Positions 52,443 to 61,052 of a stretch of DNA of 64,000 nucleotides are shown piece by piece. This DNA is from Nocardioides sp. Soil774. Lineage in GTDB: Bacteria; Actinomycetota; Actinomycetes; Propionibacteriales; Nocardioidaceae. How positions within the stretch are numbered: the stretch's first letter is position 1; each line of letters begins with the position of its first letter. Location: assembly GCF_001428125.1 (NCBI RefSeq), contig NZ_LMSM01000012.1, forward strand, positions 1 through 64,000, in the 5' to 3' direction. The notes under the pieces were generated by a model, which was not told where the DNA came from, ran no database searches, and worked only from the letters and a program-made list of their open reading frames with translations. The translations under genes were made by a program, and so were the position numbers.

Positions 52443-52940
52443 TCAGGCGTCGGCCCAGGCCGCCGCGATCAGCGCGCGGGTGTCCTCCAGGAGCTGGGGC
52501 AGCATCTTGGTGCCGCCGACGACGGTGATGAAGTTGGCGTCGCCGGTCCACCGCGGCACCACGTGCTGGTGCAGGTGCTCGGACAGCGAGCCGCCCGCCG
52601 ACCGACCGAGGTTGAGCCCGACGTTGAAGGAGTGCGGCCGGCTCACGGCGCGGATGGCGCGCAGCGCGTGCTGGGTCATCGTCATCACCTCCGACGCCTC
52701 CGCCTCGGTCAGGTCGGTGAGGTCGGCGACGTGGCGGTAGGGCAGCACCATGAGGTGTCCGGGGTTGTAGGGGTGGAGGTTGAGCACGACGTAGGTCGAC
52801 TCGCCCCGTGCCACGACCAGCGACTCCTCGTCCGGGTGGTGCGGGATCGCGCAGAAGGGGCAGCCCTCGTCGTCGACCGCAGTGCGGACGTAGGCCATCC
52901 GGTGGGGGGTCCAGATCCGCTCGAGGCCGTCGTCACTCAT
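52443..52940 (-). CDS. HIT family protein, probable Ap4A phosphorylase
   Basis: The 165-residue protein has the catalytic histidine triad HLHQHVVPR, with H122, H124 and H126, and a metal-type CPFC pair at 27-30. Its length and position next to thrS and pgsA match mycobacterial Rv2613c, shown to be a diadenosine tetraphosphate phosphorylase. The start shares a 23-base divergent promoter gap with the acetyltransferase gene. Confidence 0.92.
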   Translation of the reverse strand: MSDDGLERIWTPHRMAYVRTAVDDEGCPFCAIPHHPDEESLVVARGESTYVVLNLHPYNPGHLMVLPYRHVADLTDLTEAEASEVMTMTQHALRAIRAVSRPHSFNVGLNLGRSAGGSLSEHLHQHVVPRWTGDANFITVVGGTKMLPQLLEDTRALIAAAWADA

Positions 52941-52947
52941 GCCAGCG

Positions 52948-52953
52948 ATCCTA
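52948..52953 (-). promoter_or_regulatory. Leaderless -10 box for the HIT gene
   Basis: TAGGAT on the minus strand ends seven bases before the ATG at 52940. It overlaps the plus-strand box at 52952-52957 by two bases. Confidence 0.7.
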
Positions 52954-52957
52954 GGGT
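52952..52957 (+). promoter_or_regulatory. Leaderless -10 box for the GNAT gene
   Basis: TAGGGT ends six bases before the ATG at 52964. It shares bases 52952-52953 with the opposing HIT-gene box, so the two promoters should exclude one another. Confidence 0.7.
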
Positions 52958-52963
52958 GGCCCC

Positions 52964-53449
52964 ATGACCTCGATCCGACCGGCCACGGACGCCGACATGG
53001 GCCCCGTCGCCGACCTGTGGCACCAGGGCTGGCACGACGGCCACGCCGGACACGTGCCGGAGGGCCTGACCGCGGCGCGGACGCTGACGGCGTTCCACGA
53101 GCGCACGCCGTCGAGGGTGGCCGACACGAGCGTCGCGGTGGACGACGCGGGCGAGCTGCTGGGCTTCGTGATGGTCGTGGGCGACGAGGTGGAGCAGGTC
53201 TTCGTCACGCCGGGCGCCAGGGGCACCGCGACCGCGGCCGACCTGCTGGCCGAGGCGGAGCGCCAGGTGTTCGCGGCGGGTCACGAGGAGGCGTGGCTCG
53301 CGGTCGTCGCCGGCAACGCCCGGGCGCGCCGGTTCTACGACAAGCACGGCTGGCGCGACACCGGCGACCTCCCCTACGAGGTCGTGGCGGGCGGGGCGAC
53401 GTACGTGTCGCCGTGCCGGAGGTACGTCAAGCGGCGGGCGGCGTCGTGA
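52964..53449 (+). CDS. GNAT family N-acetyltransferase
   Basis: The 161-residue protein has the acetyl-CoA fold: IRPATDADMGPVADLW at the start, EQVFVTPGARGTATAADLLAEAE as the CoA-binding motif A, and AGNARARRFYDKHGWRDTG as motif B. The motif-A loop (ARGTATAADL) departs from the usual R/Q-x-x-G-x-G/A. The substrate is unknown. Its stop overlaps the lipoprotein start (GTGA). Confidence 0.88.
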   Translation: MTSIRPATDADMGPVADLWHQGWHDGHAGHVPEGLTAARTLTAFHERTPSRVADTSVAVDDAGELLGFVMVVGDEVEQVFVTPGARGTATAADLLAEAERQVFAAGHEEAWLAVVAGNARARRFYDKHGWRDTGDLPYEVVAGGATYVSPCRRYVKRRAAS

Positions 53450-53883
53450 CCGGGATCGTCGAGCACGTCCGGCCCGCGTCTCGAGTCGTCGCGGGGGCGG
53501 TGTCTGCATCCCTGCTCCTCGTGCTCGCCGGGTGCTCCAGCGCAGACCCCCTCGCCGGCCCGGACTGCGTGAGCCCGTTCCACTTCGACGGTCGCGAGTA
53601 CCGCATCGGGCCCGGCCCTCCGGACGTCGACCGCGTGAAGCCGGGCGCGCGGCTGGGCGAGGGCGCGAGCGAGTCGTGCGACCAGTACTTGCCGGGAGTC
53701 CGCAGTGGTGGCGACGAGCTGACCGAGAGCGTGCCGGTCTTCCGCTTCCCTCGCGTGCCGCCCGAGCAGGCGATCGTGCTGAAGCGCATCCACGGCCCGG
53801 CCGCGGTCCTGCTCGCGTGGGAGAAGCCGGCCGGTGGGTGGGACCCGCACCTGAGGGCGTGGCTGGGCAAGGGCCGGCGCTAG
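53446..53883 (+). CDS. Small lipoprotein of unknown function
   Basis: The 145-residue protein has a signal ending in the lipobox LVLAGCSSAD. A short extracellular domain follows with two more cysteines (PDCVSPF, ESCDQYLP) that could form a disulfide. No known domain was recognised. It is translationally coupled to the acetyltransferase gene. Confidence 0.75.
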   Translation: MTGIVEHVRPASRVVAGAVSASLLLVLAGCSSADPLAGPDCVSPFHFDGREYRIGPGPPDVDRVKPGARLGEGASESCDQYLPGVRSGGDELTESVPVFRFPRVPPEQAIVLKRIHGPAAVLLAWEKPAGGWDPHLRAWLGKGRR

Positions 53884-53959
53884 CGTCCCCTCGACGGCCG
53901 CGAGACCTTGTGCGGTGTCCTTGGTGCGGCAGCCGCACCGCCATCACCGCACTGTGGTT

Positions 53960-53985
53960 GCGATCCCCGGATATCCGGGGATCGC
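53960..53985. terminator. 26-bp perfect palindrome between convergent genes
   Basis: GCGATCCCCGGAT at 53960-53972 is followed at once by its exact reverse complement to 53985. It lies between the stops of the lipoprotein gene (53883) and the aminotransferase gene (54000), so it probably serves as a two-way terminator. Confidence 0.7.
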
Positions 53986-53999
53986 GACGAGGCGGACCC

Positions 54000-55154
54000 T
54001 CAGGTCCAGGCGTGCGCGAGGCGTCGTACGGCCTCGGTCAGCCGCTCGGGAGACGTGGCGATGTTGAGCCGGACGTGGCCGGTGGTGCCGGGGGCGTAGG
54101 ACTCCCCCGGGCTGACCATGACCCGCCCGCGCTGGAGCGCGACGCCGGCGGCGTCGTCGTGGCCGTAGGCCGAGGCGTCGAGCCAGGCGAGGTAGGTCGC
54201 CTCGAGGGGGCGCATGCGCACCTCGGGCAGTTGGGCGGCGAGCAGGTCGGTGAGCAGGGCGCGCTGCTGGTCGAGGCGCTCGACGAGGGAGGCGAGCCAG
54301 CCGTCGCCCCGGTCGTACGCCGCCCGCGCGGCGACCATGCCCAGGGGCGAGTAGGAGTCGTTGCGCGACATGGGCTGGTCGACCAGGCGCAGCTGGTCGG
54401 CCGGGTCGGGGACGACCACCTGCGCGCAGCGCAGCCCGGCCGTGTTGAAGGCCTTGGACGCCGCGACCACCGCCACGGCGTGGTCGTGGGTGCCCTCGAT
54501 GGCGAGGTAGGAGACGTGCTCTGCACCGGGGAGCACGAGGGGCGCGTGGATCTCGTCGCTGACCACCCGCGCGCCGTGGCGCAGCACCACGTCGCGGATG
54601 CCCTCGAGCTCGGCGCGCGTGAACACCCGGCCCCACGGGTTGTGCGGCTGGGTCAGCAGCAGCGTCTGCGCGCCCTCGGCGAAGAGCCGGTCGAGGCGGT
54701 CGAGGTCGATCTCCGCGCGCTCGGCCGACGCTGGCACCTCGAGGAGGTGCTCGGCGCGACCGGTGACGCGGGCCAGGCCGTGCTGGGCGTTGTAGCCCGG
54801 CGTCGGGAAGACCACGCCGCCCGGGCCGCTGAACACGTCGATCGCGAGGCGTACGCCGGCGGTGACGTCGACCACCGGGTGCACCGCGCGGGGGTCGGGC
54901 GCCCACCCGAAGTGCCGCGCCGACCACGCGGCGTAGGACTCCGCGAGGCCCGCGTCCCAGCCGAACGGCGGGTAGCCGGTGATGCCGTCGGCCAGGACCT
55001 GCTGCACCGCACCGAGGACCTCGGGGTCGACGGCGTAGTCCATCTCGGCCACCCACGCCGGCAGCACGCCCTCGGGCACGCCCCACTTCAGGGGCAGCTT
55101 GAGGCGTGCCTCCTCGTCGGTGAGGTCGACGATCGGTCGGCGGTCGGCGTCCAC
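54000..55154 (-). CDS. MalY/PatB family PLP-dependent aminotransferase or C-S lyase
   Basis: The 384-residue fold-type I enzyme starts near VDLTDEEARLKLPLKWG, has LPAWVAEMDYAVDPEV and LTQPHNPWGRVFTRAELEGI, and the PLP lysine in VAASKAFNTAGLRCA. These are features of the MalY/PatB cystathionine beta-lyase group, which can make homocysteine or act as aminotransferases. The GTG at 55154, seven bases after the thrS stop, is preferred to a longer start inside thrS. Confidence 0.9.
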   Translation of the reverse strand: MDADRRPIVDLTDEEARLKLPLKWGVPEGVLPAWVAEMDYAVDPEVLGAVQQVLADGITGYPPFGWDAGLAESYAAWSARHFGWAPDPRAVHPVVDVTAGVRLAIDVFSGPGGVVFPTPGYNAQHGLARVTGRAEHLLEVPASAERAEIDLDRLDRLFAEGAQTLLLTQPHNPWGRVFTRAELEGIRDVVLRHGARVVSDEIHAPLVLPGAEHVSYLAIEGTHDHAVAVVAASKAFNTAGLRCAQVVVPDPADQLRLVDQPMSRNDSYSPLGMVAARAAYDRGDGWLASLVERLDQQRALLTDLLAAQLPEVRMRPLEATYLAWLDASAYGHDDAAGVALQRGRVMVSPGESYAPGTTGHVRLNIATSPERLTEAVRRLAHAWT

Positions 55155-55161
55155 CTGCAGG

Positions 55162-57147
55162 TCAGACCTGCTCGCGCGAGGCCACCGCACGCGTGACGCG
55201 CTCGATCGCCTCGTCGAGGGGCACGCCGTTGTCCTGGCGCCCGTCGCGGTAGCGGAAGGAGACCGCGCCGGCCTCGATGTCGTCGTTGCCGGCGATCATC
55301 ATGAACGGCACCTTCTGCAGCTGCGCGTTGCGGATCTTCTTCTGCATCCGGTCGTCGGAGTCGTCCACCTCCACGCGCAGGCCCTGCGCCTTCATCCGGC
55401 GCGCGACGTCGTGGAGGTAGTCGGCCGCGAAGTCGGCGACCGGGATCGCCTGCACCTGGACCGGGGCGAGCCAGGGCGGGAAGGCGCCGGCGTAGTGCTC
55501 GACCAGGACCCCGAGGAAGCGCTCGATCGACCCGAACTTGGCCGAGTGGATCATCACCGGCTGCTTCCGGGTGCCGTCGGCGGCCTGGTAGGTCAGGTCG
55601 AAGCCCTGCGGCTGGTTGAAGTCGTACTGGATGGTCGACATCTGCCAGGTGCGCCCGATCGCGTCCTTGGCCTGCACCGAGACCTTGGGGCCGTAGAACG
55701 CGGCGCCGCCCGGGTCGGGCACGAGCTCGAGGCCGGACTCCTCGCAGGCGACCCGCAGCACCTCGGTCGCGGTGTCCCACTGCTCCTGCGAGCCGACGAA
55801 CTTGTCGGGCTTGGAGTCGTCGCGCGTCGACAGCTCGAGGTAGAAGTCGTCGAGGCCGAAGTCGCGCAGCAGCCCCAGCACGAAGTCGAGCAGGTGCTTG
55901 ATCTCGCCGGGCGCCTGCTCCTCGGTGACGTAGGAGTGGGAGTCGTCCTGGGCGAAGCCGCGCACGCGGGTCAGGCCGTGGATCACGCCGGACTTCTCGT
56001 AGCGGTAGACGTGCCCGAACTCGAAGAGCCGCAGCGGCAGCTCGCGGTAGGACCTGCCGCGCGAGCGGTAGATCAGGTTGTGCATCGGGCAGTTCATGGC
56101 CTTGAGGTAGTAGTCCGCGCCCTCGAACTCCATCGGCGGGAACATCGTGTCCTTGTAGTAGGGCAGGTGTCCCGAGAGGTGGAAGGTCCCCTCCTTGGAG
56201 ATGTGGGGGGTGCCGACGTAGTCGAAGCCCTCCTCGATGTGCCGGCGGCGGACGTAGTCCTCCATCTCGCGCTTGATGACGCCACCCTTGGGGTGGAAGA
56301 CCGGCAGGCCGGAGCCGATCTCGTCGGGGAAGGAGAACAGGTCGAGGTCGCGCCCGAGCTTGCGGTGGTCACGCTTCTCGGCCTCGGCGATCCGCTCGAG
56401 GTGGGCCTCGAGCGCCTCCTTGGACTCCCACGCGGTGCCGTAGATGCGCTGGAGCTGCTTGTTCTTCTCGTCGCCGCGCCAGTAGGCCGCGGCGCTGCGC
56501 ATAAGCTTGAAGGCCGGGATGCGCTTGGTCGTGGGCAGGTGGGGACCGCGGCACAGGTCGGACCACTTGGCCTCGCCGCTGCGGCCGATGTTGTCGTAGA
56601 TCGTCAGCTCGCCGGCACCGACCTCGACGCTCGCGCCCTCGGTGTCGGCCGCGCCCGAGCCGCCCTTGAGGCCGATCAGCTCGATCTTGTAGGGCTCGTC
56701 CTTGAGCTCGTCGAGCGCGTCGGCGTCGGTGGTGACGCGGCGCTCGAACCGCTGGTTCTCCTTGATGATCTTGCGCATCGCGGACTCGATCTTGACCAGG
56801 TCCTCCGGCACGAACGGGGTCTCCACGTCGAAGTCGTAGTAGAACCCGTTGTCGATCGGGGGTCCGATGCCGAGCTTGGCCTCGGGCCAGATCTGCTGCA
56901 CCGCCTGCGCCATCACGTGGGCGGTCGAGTGCCGCAGGATGTCGCGGCCGTCGGCGCTGTCGATGGCCACGGCCTCGACCTCGTCGCCGTCGGCGAGCTC
57001 GTAGGCGAGGTCCTTGAGCTGGCCGGCGACGCGCGCTGCCACCACGTCGGTGTCGTCGCGGAAGAGCTCCCACGCCTTGGTGCCCGTCGTGACCGTGGTC
57101 TCCGCACGCTGACCGGCGTGGATGCGGACGACCTGGATGTCGGGCAC
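55162..57147 (-). CDS. thrS: Threonyl-tRNA synthetase
   Basis: The 661-residue class II synthetase has an N-terminal TGS domain and an editing domain with the HSTAHVMAQAV metal motif. The catalytic core shows PMHNLIYRSRGRSYRELPLRLFEFG in two stretches and RGFAQDDSHSYV. A C-terminal anticodon domain follows. The GTG start has a GAAGGAGA Shine-Dalgarno, which sets it apart from the many leaderless genes nearby. Confidence 0.96.
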   Translation of the reverse strand: MPDIQVVRIHAGQRAETTVTTGTKAWELFRDDTDVVAARVAGQLKDLAYELADGDEVEAVAIDSADGRDILRHSTAHVMAQAVQQIWPEAKLGIGPPIDNGFYYDFDVETPFVPEDLVKIESAMRKIIKENQRFERRVTTDADALDELKDEPYKIELIGLKGGSGAADTEGASVEVGAGELTIYDNIGRSGEAKWSDLCRGPHLPTTKRIPAFKLMRSAAAYWRGDEKNKQLQRIYGTAWESKEALEAHLERIAEAEKRDHRKLGRDLDLFSFPDEIGSGLPVFHPKGGVIKREMEDYVRRRHIEEGFDYVGTPHISKEGTFHLSGHLPYYKDTMFPPMEFEGADYYLKAMNCPMHNLIYRSRGRSYRELPLRLFEFGHVYRYEKSGVIHGLTRVRGFAQDDSHSYVTEEQAPGEIKHLLDFVLGLLRDFGLDDFYLELSTRDDSKPDKFVGSQEQWDTATEVLRVACEESGLELVPDPGGAAFYGPKVSVQAKDAIGRTWQMSTIQYDFNQPQGFDLTYQAADGTRKQPVMIHSAKFGSIERFLGVLVEHYAGAFPPWLAPVQVQAIPVADFAADYLHDVARRMKAQGLRVEVDDSDDRMQKKIRNAQLQKVPFMMIAGNDDIEAGAVSFRYRDGRQDNGVPLDEAIERVTRAVASREQV

Positions 57148-57263
57148 GGGAGTCTCCTTCAGGAGGTGGGGAACGGTGCGACGGATGTCCCCGCGATGCT
57201 ATCGGCCGCCAGACTGGTCCCTCACCCCGGTTTCGCTCGAGGACCCCGGCGACAGATGAGGAC

Positions 57264-57641
57264 TCAGAGGGCTTCGACCAGGGTGACGAGCTCGGAGAGC
57301 CGCCCGCCCTTCTGGACGTAGTGGTCGGCACCCGCCCGCATCGCGTCCTCGGCCATGGTGGAGTCGCCGAAACCGGACAGGATGACGACGCGAGCTCCGG
57401 GTGAGGCTTCGCGAATCAGCGGCAGGGCCTGCAGCCCGTCCATCCGGGGCATGGCGATGTCAAGGATCACGACGTCGGGCTGCAGGTCGCGGGCCTTCTC
57501 CACCCCGTCCAGGCCGTCGACGGCCTCGCCCACGACCTCCAGGCCTTCGGCTCGTTCCATGAAGAGCGTGAGCACTTCCCGCAGCTCTTCCGCGTCGTCG
57601 ACGATCAGCACGCGACGGGTGCTCGTGTCCCTCACTGTCAC
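57264..57641 (-). CDS. Stand-alone response regulator receiver
   Basis: The 125-residue CheY-like protein has the acidic pair D15-D16, phospho-acceptor D61 in VVILDIAMPRMDG, and the conserved lysine in YVQKGG. There is no output domain. Its GTG overlaps the stop of the PAS-protein gene, so the two are co-translated and probably work together. Confidence 0.9.
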   Translation of the reverse strand: MTVRDTSTRRVLIVDDAEELREVLTLFMERAEGLEVVGEAVDGLDGVEKARDLQPDVVILDIAMPRMDGLQALPLIREASPGARVVILSGFGDSTMAEDAMRAGADHYVQKGGRLSELVTLVEAL

Positions 57642-58645
57642 CGGATCGCCTTCGCGTCGGGCGGTGGGGCGACGTCGGAGGACAGGCCAGCAGGTGAGCT
57701 CCGGACCAGGTCGCCCGGCCTCAGCGGGCCCCCACCGATCGGTTGCAGCAGGTCACCCATCATGTCTCGCGCCGCAGCCATGGTGCGCGCGAGGTGGCTG
57801 GCAGCGCGCTCGACGTCGCCCAGCTCCAACGCGTACGTCGCCGCCGCGAGCCCCTGCACGACACTGTCGTTCAGCTCGAGGGCCTGCCTCCGGTTCATCC
57901 GGGTCTCGACCATCTGCGTGGCGAGTCGCTCCCGCTCGTCCTCGGCACGCACCCTCTCGGTGATGTCGATGCACGTCCCGCGAAGACGGAGGGGTGTCCC
58001 CGACGCGTCCATGAGGACCTGGCCGTTGGAGGCGAGATGGCGGATCTCGCCGTCGGGTCGGACGATCCGTTCGACCATCTGGTAGGGCTCACCCGTGCGG
58101 TAGGCCTCTTGGTGGACCGCCATGATCCGCTCCCGGTCGTCGGGGTGCACCATCTCGAGAAAGCGCTCGTAGCTGGCGTTGAACGACTGCGGCTCGTATC
58201 CGTAGATCCGGTAGAGCTGGTCGGACCAGCGGTTGGTGTTGCTCGCGATGTGCCAGTCGTAGTCCCCCATGTCGGCAAGGTGTTGGGCGTTGCCCACGCG
58301 CGCCACCAGGTCGTCGTAGGCCTCCTGGACCTGGTGGCGCACCAGGGCGATGTCCAGGGCGGCGAGCGCCGGCTCGAGCGCGTCACTGCTCACCGGCCCG
58401 TCATCCCAGGCGAAGACCAGCGTTCCGGCGTCCCCTGGGAGATCGTGGTGGGTGACCCACTCGCGACGGTGGTCATGCCACGAGGCTGGGAGCGTCAGGC
58501 TGCCGTCCTGCTGGCGTGGCAGCAGCGCCACCTCTGCAGCACTGCCGAAGGCACGCAGCGCGGCGTCGAGGACCTCGCCCTGATCCGCTGCACGCCAGAA
58601 GTCGGCGATGATGCGGGCCAAGTCGTTCACATCGTTCGGCGGCAT
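57638..58645 (-). CDS. PAS protein with a histidine-less dimerisation region
   Basis: The 335-residue protein has a GAF-like N-terminal part, a PAS domain with PAC segment at about 126-240 (MGDYDWHIASNTNRWSDQLY, RLRGTCIDITERVRAEDE), then a helical region at 245-310. That region resembles the HisKA_3 dimerisation domain, but RQALELNDSVVQGL has asparagine (N259) where kinases carry the phospho-accepting histidine. No HATPase domain follows. It may sense a signal and control the adjacent receiver without being a kinase. The ATG at 58645 is the first good start. Confidence 0.82.
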   Translation of the reverse strand: MPPNDVNDLARIIADFWRAADQGEVLDAALRAFGSAAEVALLPRQQDGSLTLPASWHDHRREWVTHHDLPGDAGTLVFAWDDGPVSSDALEPALAALDIALVRHQVQEAYDDLVARVGNAQHLADMGDYDWHIASNTNRWSDQLYRIYGYEPQSFNASYERFLEMVHPDDRERIMAVHQEAYRTGEPYQMVERIVRPDGEIRHLASNGQVLMDASGTPLRLRGTCIDITERVRAEDERERLATQMVETRMNRRQALELNDSVVQGLAAATYALELGDVERAASHLARTMAAARDMMGDLLQPIGGGPLRPGDLVRSSPAGLSSDVAPPPDAKAIR

Positions 58646-58842
58646 GCTGGAACTTTCTCGGAGGTCCTTCCACACCGTCGCACAGCCAAAGGCCGTGCGC
58701 CGGTGGCCCCCACTTCCGGCGACAAGGTCTCATGCCCGAGCCCCCGCGGTCCAGCACCTCCAGACCACGCTGCGCCACGGCTCCCACACCCGGCAGGGTG
58801 GGGGGCGCGGTGCTCCGCACGTCTTCGGGGTACTGCGCGCGC

Positions 58843-59949
58843 ATGACGCTTGCCCAACGTCGGCACTCGCCGACCTCCGCCGCACCGCTCACCATCGCGT
58901 CGGTGCCCTCCGGTCACGTCTACGTACGCCACCTCGCGCCCCTCGTCGGCACCGGCTCGCGACGCCTGCCCGACCCGCAGCCGGGCCGCCCCGACCGCCC
59001 CGCCGGCGCCACCTGGTGGCCCCCGGTCATGCTCGACCCCGACTGGGCGCGCGAGGCGGACTTCGACGTGTTCCACCTGCACTTCGGCTTCGACGCGTGC
59101 CCGCCCGAGCAGCTCGACCTGCTCACCCGCGTGCTGCGCGGACGGGGCAAGCCGTTCGTGTTCACCGTGCACGACCTGCGCAACCCCCACCACCGCGACC
59201 GCAGCCTGCACGACGCGCAGCTCGAGGTGCTGGTGGGCGCCGCCGACGCCGTGCTCACGCTGACGCCCGGTGCGGCGCGCGAGATCGACGAGCGTTGGGG
59301 CCGCACCGCGACCGTCGTCCCGCACCCGCACGTCGTGGACTTCGCGACGATGACCCGTGCGCTCGAGGTGCGCCCGCTGTGGCGCAACCGGCCGTTCCGG
59401 GTCGGCCTGCACCTCAAGAGCCTGCGCGCCAACATGGACCCGATGCGGATCCTGCCCACCTTGGTGGACACCGTCGCGGGGCTCGACGAGGCGGTGCTGC
59501 AGGTCAACTGCCACCGCGACATCCTCGACACCGACGGTGCCAAGCACGACGCGGAGCTGTCCGCCTGGTTGCGCGGCCAGGCAGACGCCGGCCGCCTCGA
59601 GCTCGAGGTGCACGACTACTTCTCCGACGACGACCTCTGGGCCTACCTGGCCTCGCTGGACCTCTCCGTGCTGCCCTACACCTTCGGCACGCACTCGGGC
59701 TGGCTGGAGGCGTGCCGCGACCTGCAGACGACGGTGCTGGCGCCCACCTGCGGCTTCTACGCCGAGCAGGGGCCGATCCTGAGCTACACCAACGACGGCG
59801 ACACCTTCGACGCCGACTCGCTGCGCGACGCGGTCGTGCGCGCGCACACCGAGCGCCCCCGCTGGGGCGCGAGCATCGACGAGCGCACCGAGCAGCGGCG
59901 CGAGGTGGCCCGGCAGCACGAGGAGCTCTACGCGGGGCTGTCCAGGTGA
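58843..59949 (+). CDS. Glycosyltransferase, GT4-like (first of four)
   Basis: The 368-residue protein shows GT-B features: VFHLHFGFDACPPEQLDLL, FVFTVHDLRNPHHRD, VGLHLKSLRANMDP and VLPYTFGTHSGWLEACRDL near the donor site. The usual E-x7-E motif is not evident. The acceptor and donor sugars are unknown. It starts a run of four glycosyltransferase genes linked by four-base overlaps and is divergent from the PAS protein. Confidence 0.82.
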   Translation: MTLAQRRHSPTSAAPLTIASVPSGHVYVRHLAPLVGTGSRRLPDPQPGRPDRPAGATWWPPVMLDPDWAREADFDVFHLHFGFDACPPEQLDLLTRVLRGRGKPFVFTVHDLRNPHHRDRSLHDAQLEVLVGAADAVLTLTPGAAREIDERWGRTATVVPHPHVVDFATMTRALEVRPLWRNRPFRVGLHLKSLRANMDPMRILPTLVDTVAGLDEAVLQVNCHRDILDTDGAKHDAELSAWLRGQADAGRLELEVHDYFSDDDLWAYLASLDLSVLPYTFGTHSGWLEACRDLQTTVLAPTCGFYAEQGPILSYTNDGDTFDADSLRDAVVRAHTERPRWGASIDERTEQRREVARQHEELYAGLSR

Positions 59950-61052
59950 GAGCCGAGCAGGTGACGCCCGGCCACGCCCGCGACGCACTGCGGATCTGCC
60001 TGGTCGCCAACAGCCGCTTCCCGATCGTCGAGCCCTTCACCGGCGGCCTGGAGTCGATGACCTGGCACCTGGCTCGCGAGCTGACCCGCCGTGGCCACGA
60101 GGTCGCCGTCTTCGCCGCCCCCGGCTCCGACCCGGCGCTCGGCGTCGTGGAGCTGGAGGTCGACGCGCTGCCGGAGCACCCGGGTCGCCGCGACGTCGAC
60201 GCGCCGCCGTCCGTCGAGCTGGCCGAGCACCACGCCTACCTCTCCCTCATGCTCGACCTCGCCGGTCGACCGGGCGAGCGGTTCGACGTGCTGCACAACA
60301 ACAGCCTCCACTACCTCCCCGTCGCGATGGCGCGCGCGCTGCCGATGCCGGTGCTCACCACGCTGCACACGCCGCCCCTGTGGTGGCTGGAGTCCGCGGT
60401 GCGCCTCGACCGCGGCTCGAGCTCTTTCGCTGCGGTGTCGCAGCACACCGCCGAGGCGTGGTCGCCGATCACCCGCAGCACCTGCGTGCTCAACGGCATC
60501 GACGTCGGCCGGTGGCCCGCGGGCCCCGGCGGCAGCGCCGCGGTGTGGTCGGGCCGGATGGTCGCGGAGAAGGCGCCGCACCACGCGGTGCTGGCCGCGC
60601 GCCGTGCCGGCATCCCGATCGTGCTGGCCGGGCCGGTCCTCGACACGGACTACTTCCGCGCGGAGGTCGAGCCGCTGCTCGGCCACGGAGCGACGTACGC
60701 CGGCCACCTCGGGCAGGCCGACCTGGCCGCGCTGGTCGGCGGCTCGGCGGTCGCCGTGGTGACCCCCGCCTGGGACGAGCCCTACGGCCTGGTCGCCGCC
60801 GAGGCGCTCGCGTGCGGCACGCCGGTGGCCGCCTACGCACGCGGCGGCCTCCCGGAGGTGCTGTCGCGCGACACCGGCCGGCTCGCACCCGGCGGGGACC
60901 TCGACGCGCTCGCCCGCGCGATCGGCGAGGCCGCCACCCTCGACCGCGGTCGCTGCCGCGCCCGCGCCGTGGAGGCGCTGTCGCTCACACGCATGGTCGA
61001 CGACTACGAGGACGCCTACGTCCGGCTGCTGGGGCGCAGGCTCGCGGCGTGA
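59946..61052 (+). CDS. Glycosyltransferase family 4 protein
   Basis: The 368-residue GT-B enzyme has the N-terminal acceptor-site strand ICLVANSRFPIVEPFTGGLE, FDVLHNNSLHYLP, and the donor-site motif TPAWDEPYGLVAAEALACGTP with the E-x7-E glutamates, a classic GT4 pattern. It retains nucleotide-sugar specificity unknown. The GTG start overlaps the previous stop (GTGA). Confidence 0.9.
   Translation: MRAEQVTPGHARDALRICLVANSRFPIVEPFTGGLESMTWHLARELTRRGHEVAVFAAPGSDPALGVVELEVDALPEHPGRRDVDAPPSVELAEHHAYLSLMLDLAGRPGERFDVLHNNSLHYLPVAMARALPMPVLTTLHTPPLWWLESAVRLDRGSSSFAAVSQHTAEAWSPITRSTCVLNGIDVGRWPAGPGGSAAVWSGRMVAEKAPHHAVLAARRAGIPIVLAGPVLDTDYFRAEVEPLLGHGATYAGHLGQADLAALVGGSAVAVVTPAWDEPYGLVAAEALACGTPVAAYARGGLPEVLSRDTGRLAPGGDLDALARAIGEAATLDRGRCRARAVEALSLTRMVDDYEDAYVRLLGRRLAA

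Noticed and set aside
57148..57263. Possible tRNA or T-box leader before thrS
   Set aside because: No cloverleaf, T-box core sequence or specifier loop could be drawn; only a Shine-Dalgarno was found next to the start.
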